Assembly: GCA_020427635.1 (NCBI GenBank)
Contig: JAGQOH010000008.1
Coordinates: forward strand, 1 to 64,000
Direction: 5' to 3'
Length of the DNA stretch: 64,000 nucleotides
DNA from: Phycisphaerales bacterium
Lineage (GTDB): Bacteria; Planctomycetota; Phycisphaerae; Phycisphaerales; UBA1924
Part shown: positions 63,936-64,000 of the stretch, one piece after another
Position numbering within the stretch: position 1 is the stretch's first letter
How the letters are laid out: every line of letters begins with the position of its first letter
Notes under the pieces: generated by a model
Database searches by the model: none
The model's input: the letters and a program-made list of their open reading frames with translations, nothing else
What the model was told of the DNA's origin: nothing
Position numbers and translations under genes: made by a program

Positions 63936-63972
63936 AAAAACAAGAGGGCGACTCGCATGAAGCGAACCGCCC
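63936..63972 (-). terminator. Rho-independent terminator of a gene beyond the right edge
   Basis: On the minus strand GGGCG and CGCCC (63968-63972 and 63946-63950) close a stem that contains TCGC/GCGA around a short loop, followed by a T-rich tail (TCTTGTTTTTCG). It should end a minus-strand transcript starting outside the window. Nothing else is seen in 63793-64000. Confidence 0.7.
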
Positions 63973-64000
63973 CCCCGTCGTAGGACCGACCGCCGCGGTC

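Overview
The window looks like a chromosome segment of a planctomycete, most probably in or near class Phycisphaerae. The evidence is high GC, the 54-residue small basic protein known only from the Planctomycetes-Verrucomicrobia-Chlamydiae group, secreted proteins ending in dockerin-type repeats, two PEP-CTERM-like proteins ending in an arginine run, tandem type II pseudopilin genes, and zinc-ribbon membrane proteins with the CPxCxYDLxG...CPECG pattern. This is inference from families; no rRNA gene is present to settle it.

Region 1 (1-10.3 kb). After a secreted dockerin-type protein comes an initiator tRNA gene (1158-1231). A 9.1-kb integrated element is inserted at its 3' end, bounded by a perfect 16-bp direct repeat (1219-1234 and 10283-10298). 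All element genes lie on the minus strand: two adenine-methyltransferase genes, a GIY-YIG-like nuclease/SF2 helicase, a protein of unknown function, a Rep_trans-family replication initiator or relaxase with a perfect hairpin in its 5' end, and a large serine recombinase. The original tRNA terminator survives beyond the right repeat (10319-10350), and the element carries a substitute just after the tRNA (1256-1296). Joining the ends as an excised circle gives the recombinase a different C-terminus that runs into the methyltransferase gene with an ATGA overlap. This restriction-modification-like element is the most interesting system in the window.

Region 2 (10.5-23.5 kb). A plus-strand set of SGNH hydrolase with TPRs, carbamoyltransferase, SxtJ-like protein and DUF5989 protein probably modifies an exported glycan or metabolite. 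Facing it is a minus-strand cbb3 oxidase cluster in the order ccoNO (fused), ccoQ, ccoP (only one heme motif), ccoG, a small membrane protein, a TauE/SafE-like protein, ccoI and ccoS, with a divergent Rrf2 regulator.

Region 3 (24-47 kb). This holds the 5-oxoprolinase genes pxpBCA, a large secreted dockerin-type protein, a TauE exporter, a PEP-CTERM-like protein, a tRNA-binding protein, DacB, a secreted double rhodanese with a phosphatase-like domain, miaB, a fructosamine kinase-like gene, two pseudopilins, ridA, transaldolase, a membrane Ser/Thr kinase, an SPFH protein, GAPDH, an aminotransferase and the small basic protein.

Region 4 (47-64 kb). A protein-quality block on the minus strand contains acpS, fmdB-like, grpE, dnaJ, a CPCC protein, groEL1, groES, an unknown gene and groEL2. 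Then come a zinc-ribbon membrane protein, a MoxR ATPase, a ClpP-like NfeD-related protein, a CDGSH protein, hpt, pgi, a small membrane protein and a second PEP-CTERM-like protein. Short repeats (a heptanucleotide family and two hairpin types) sit in the gaps of this region.
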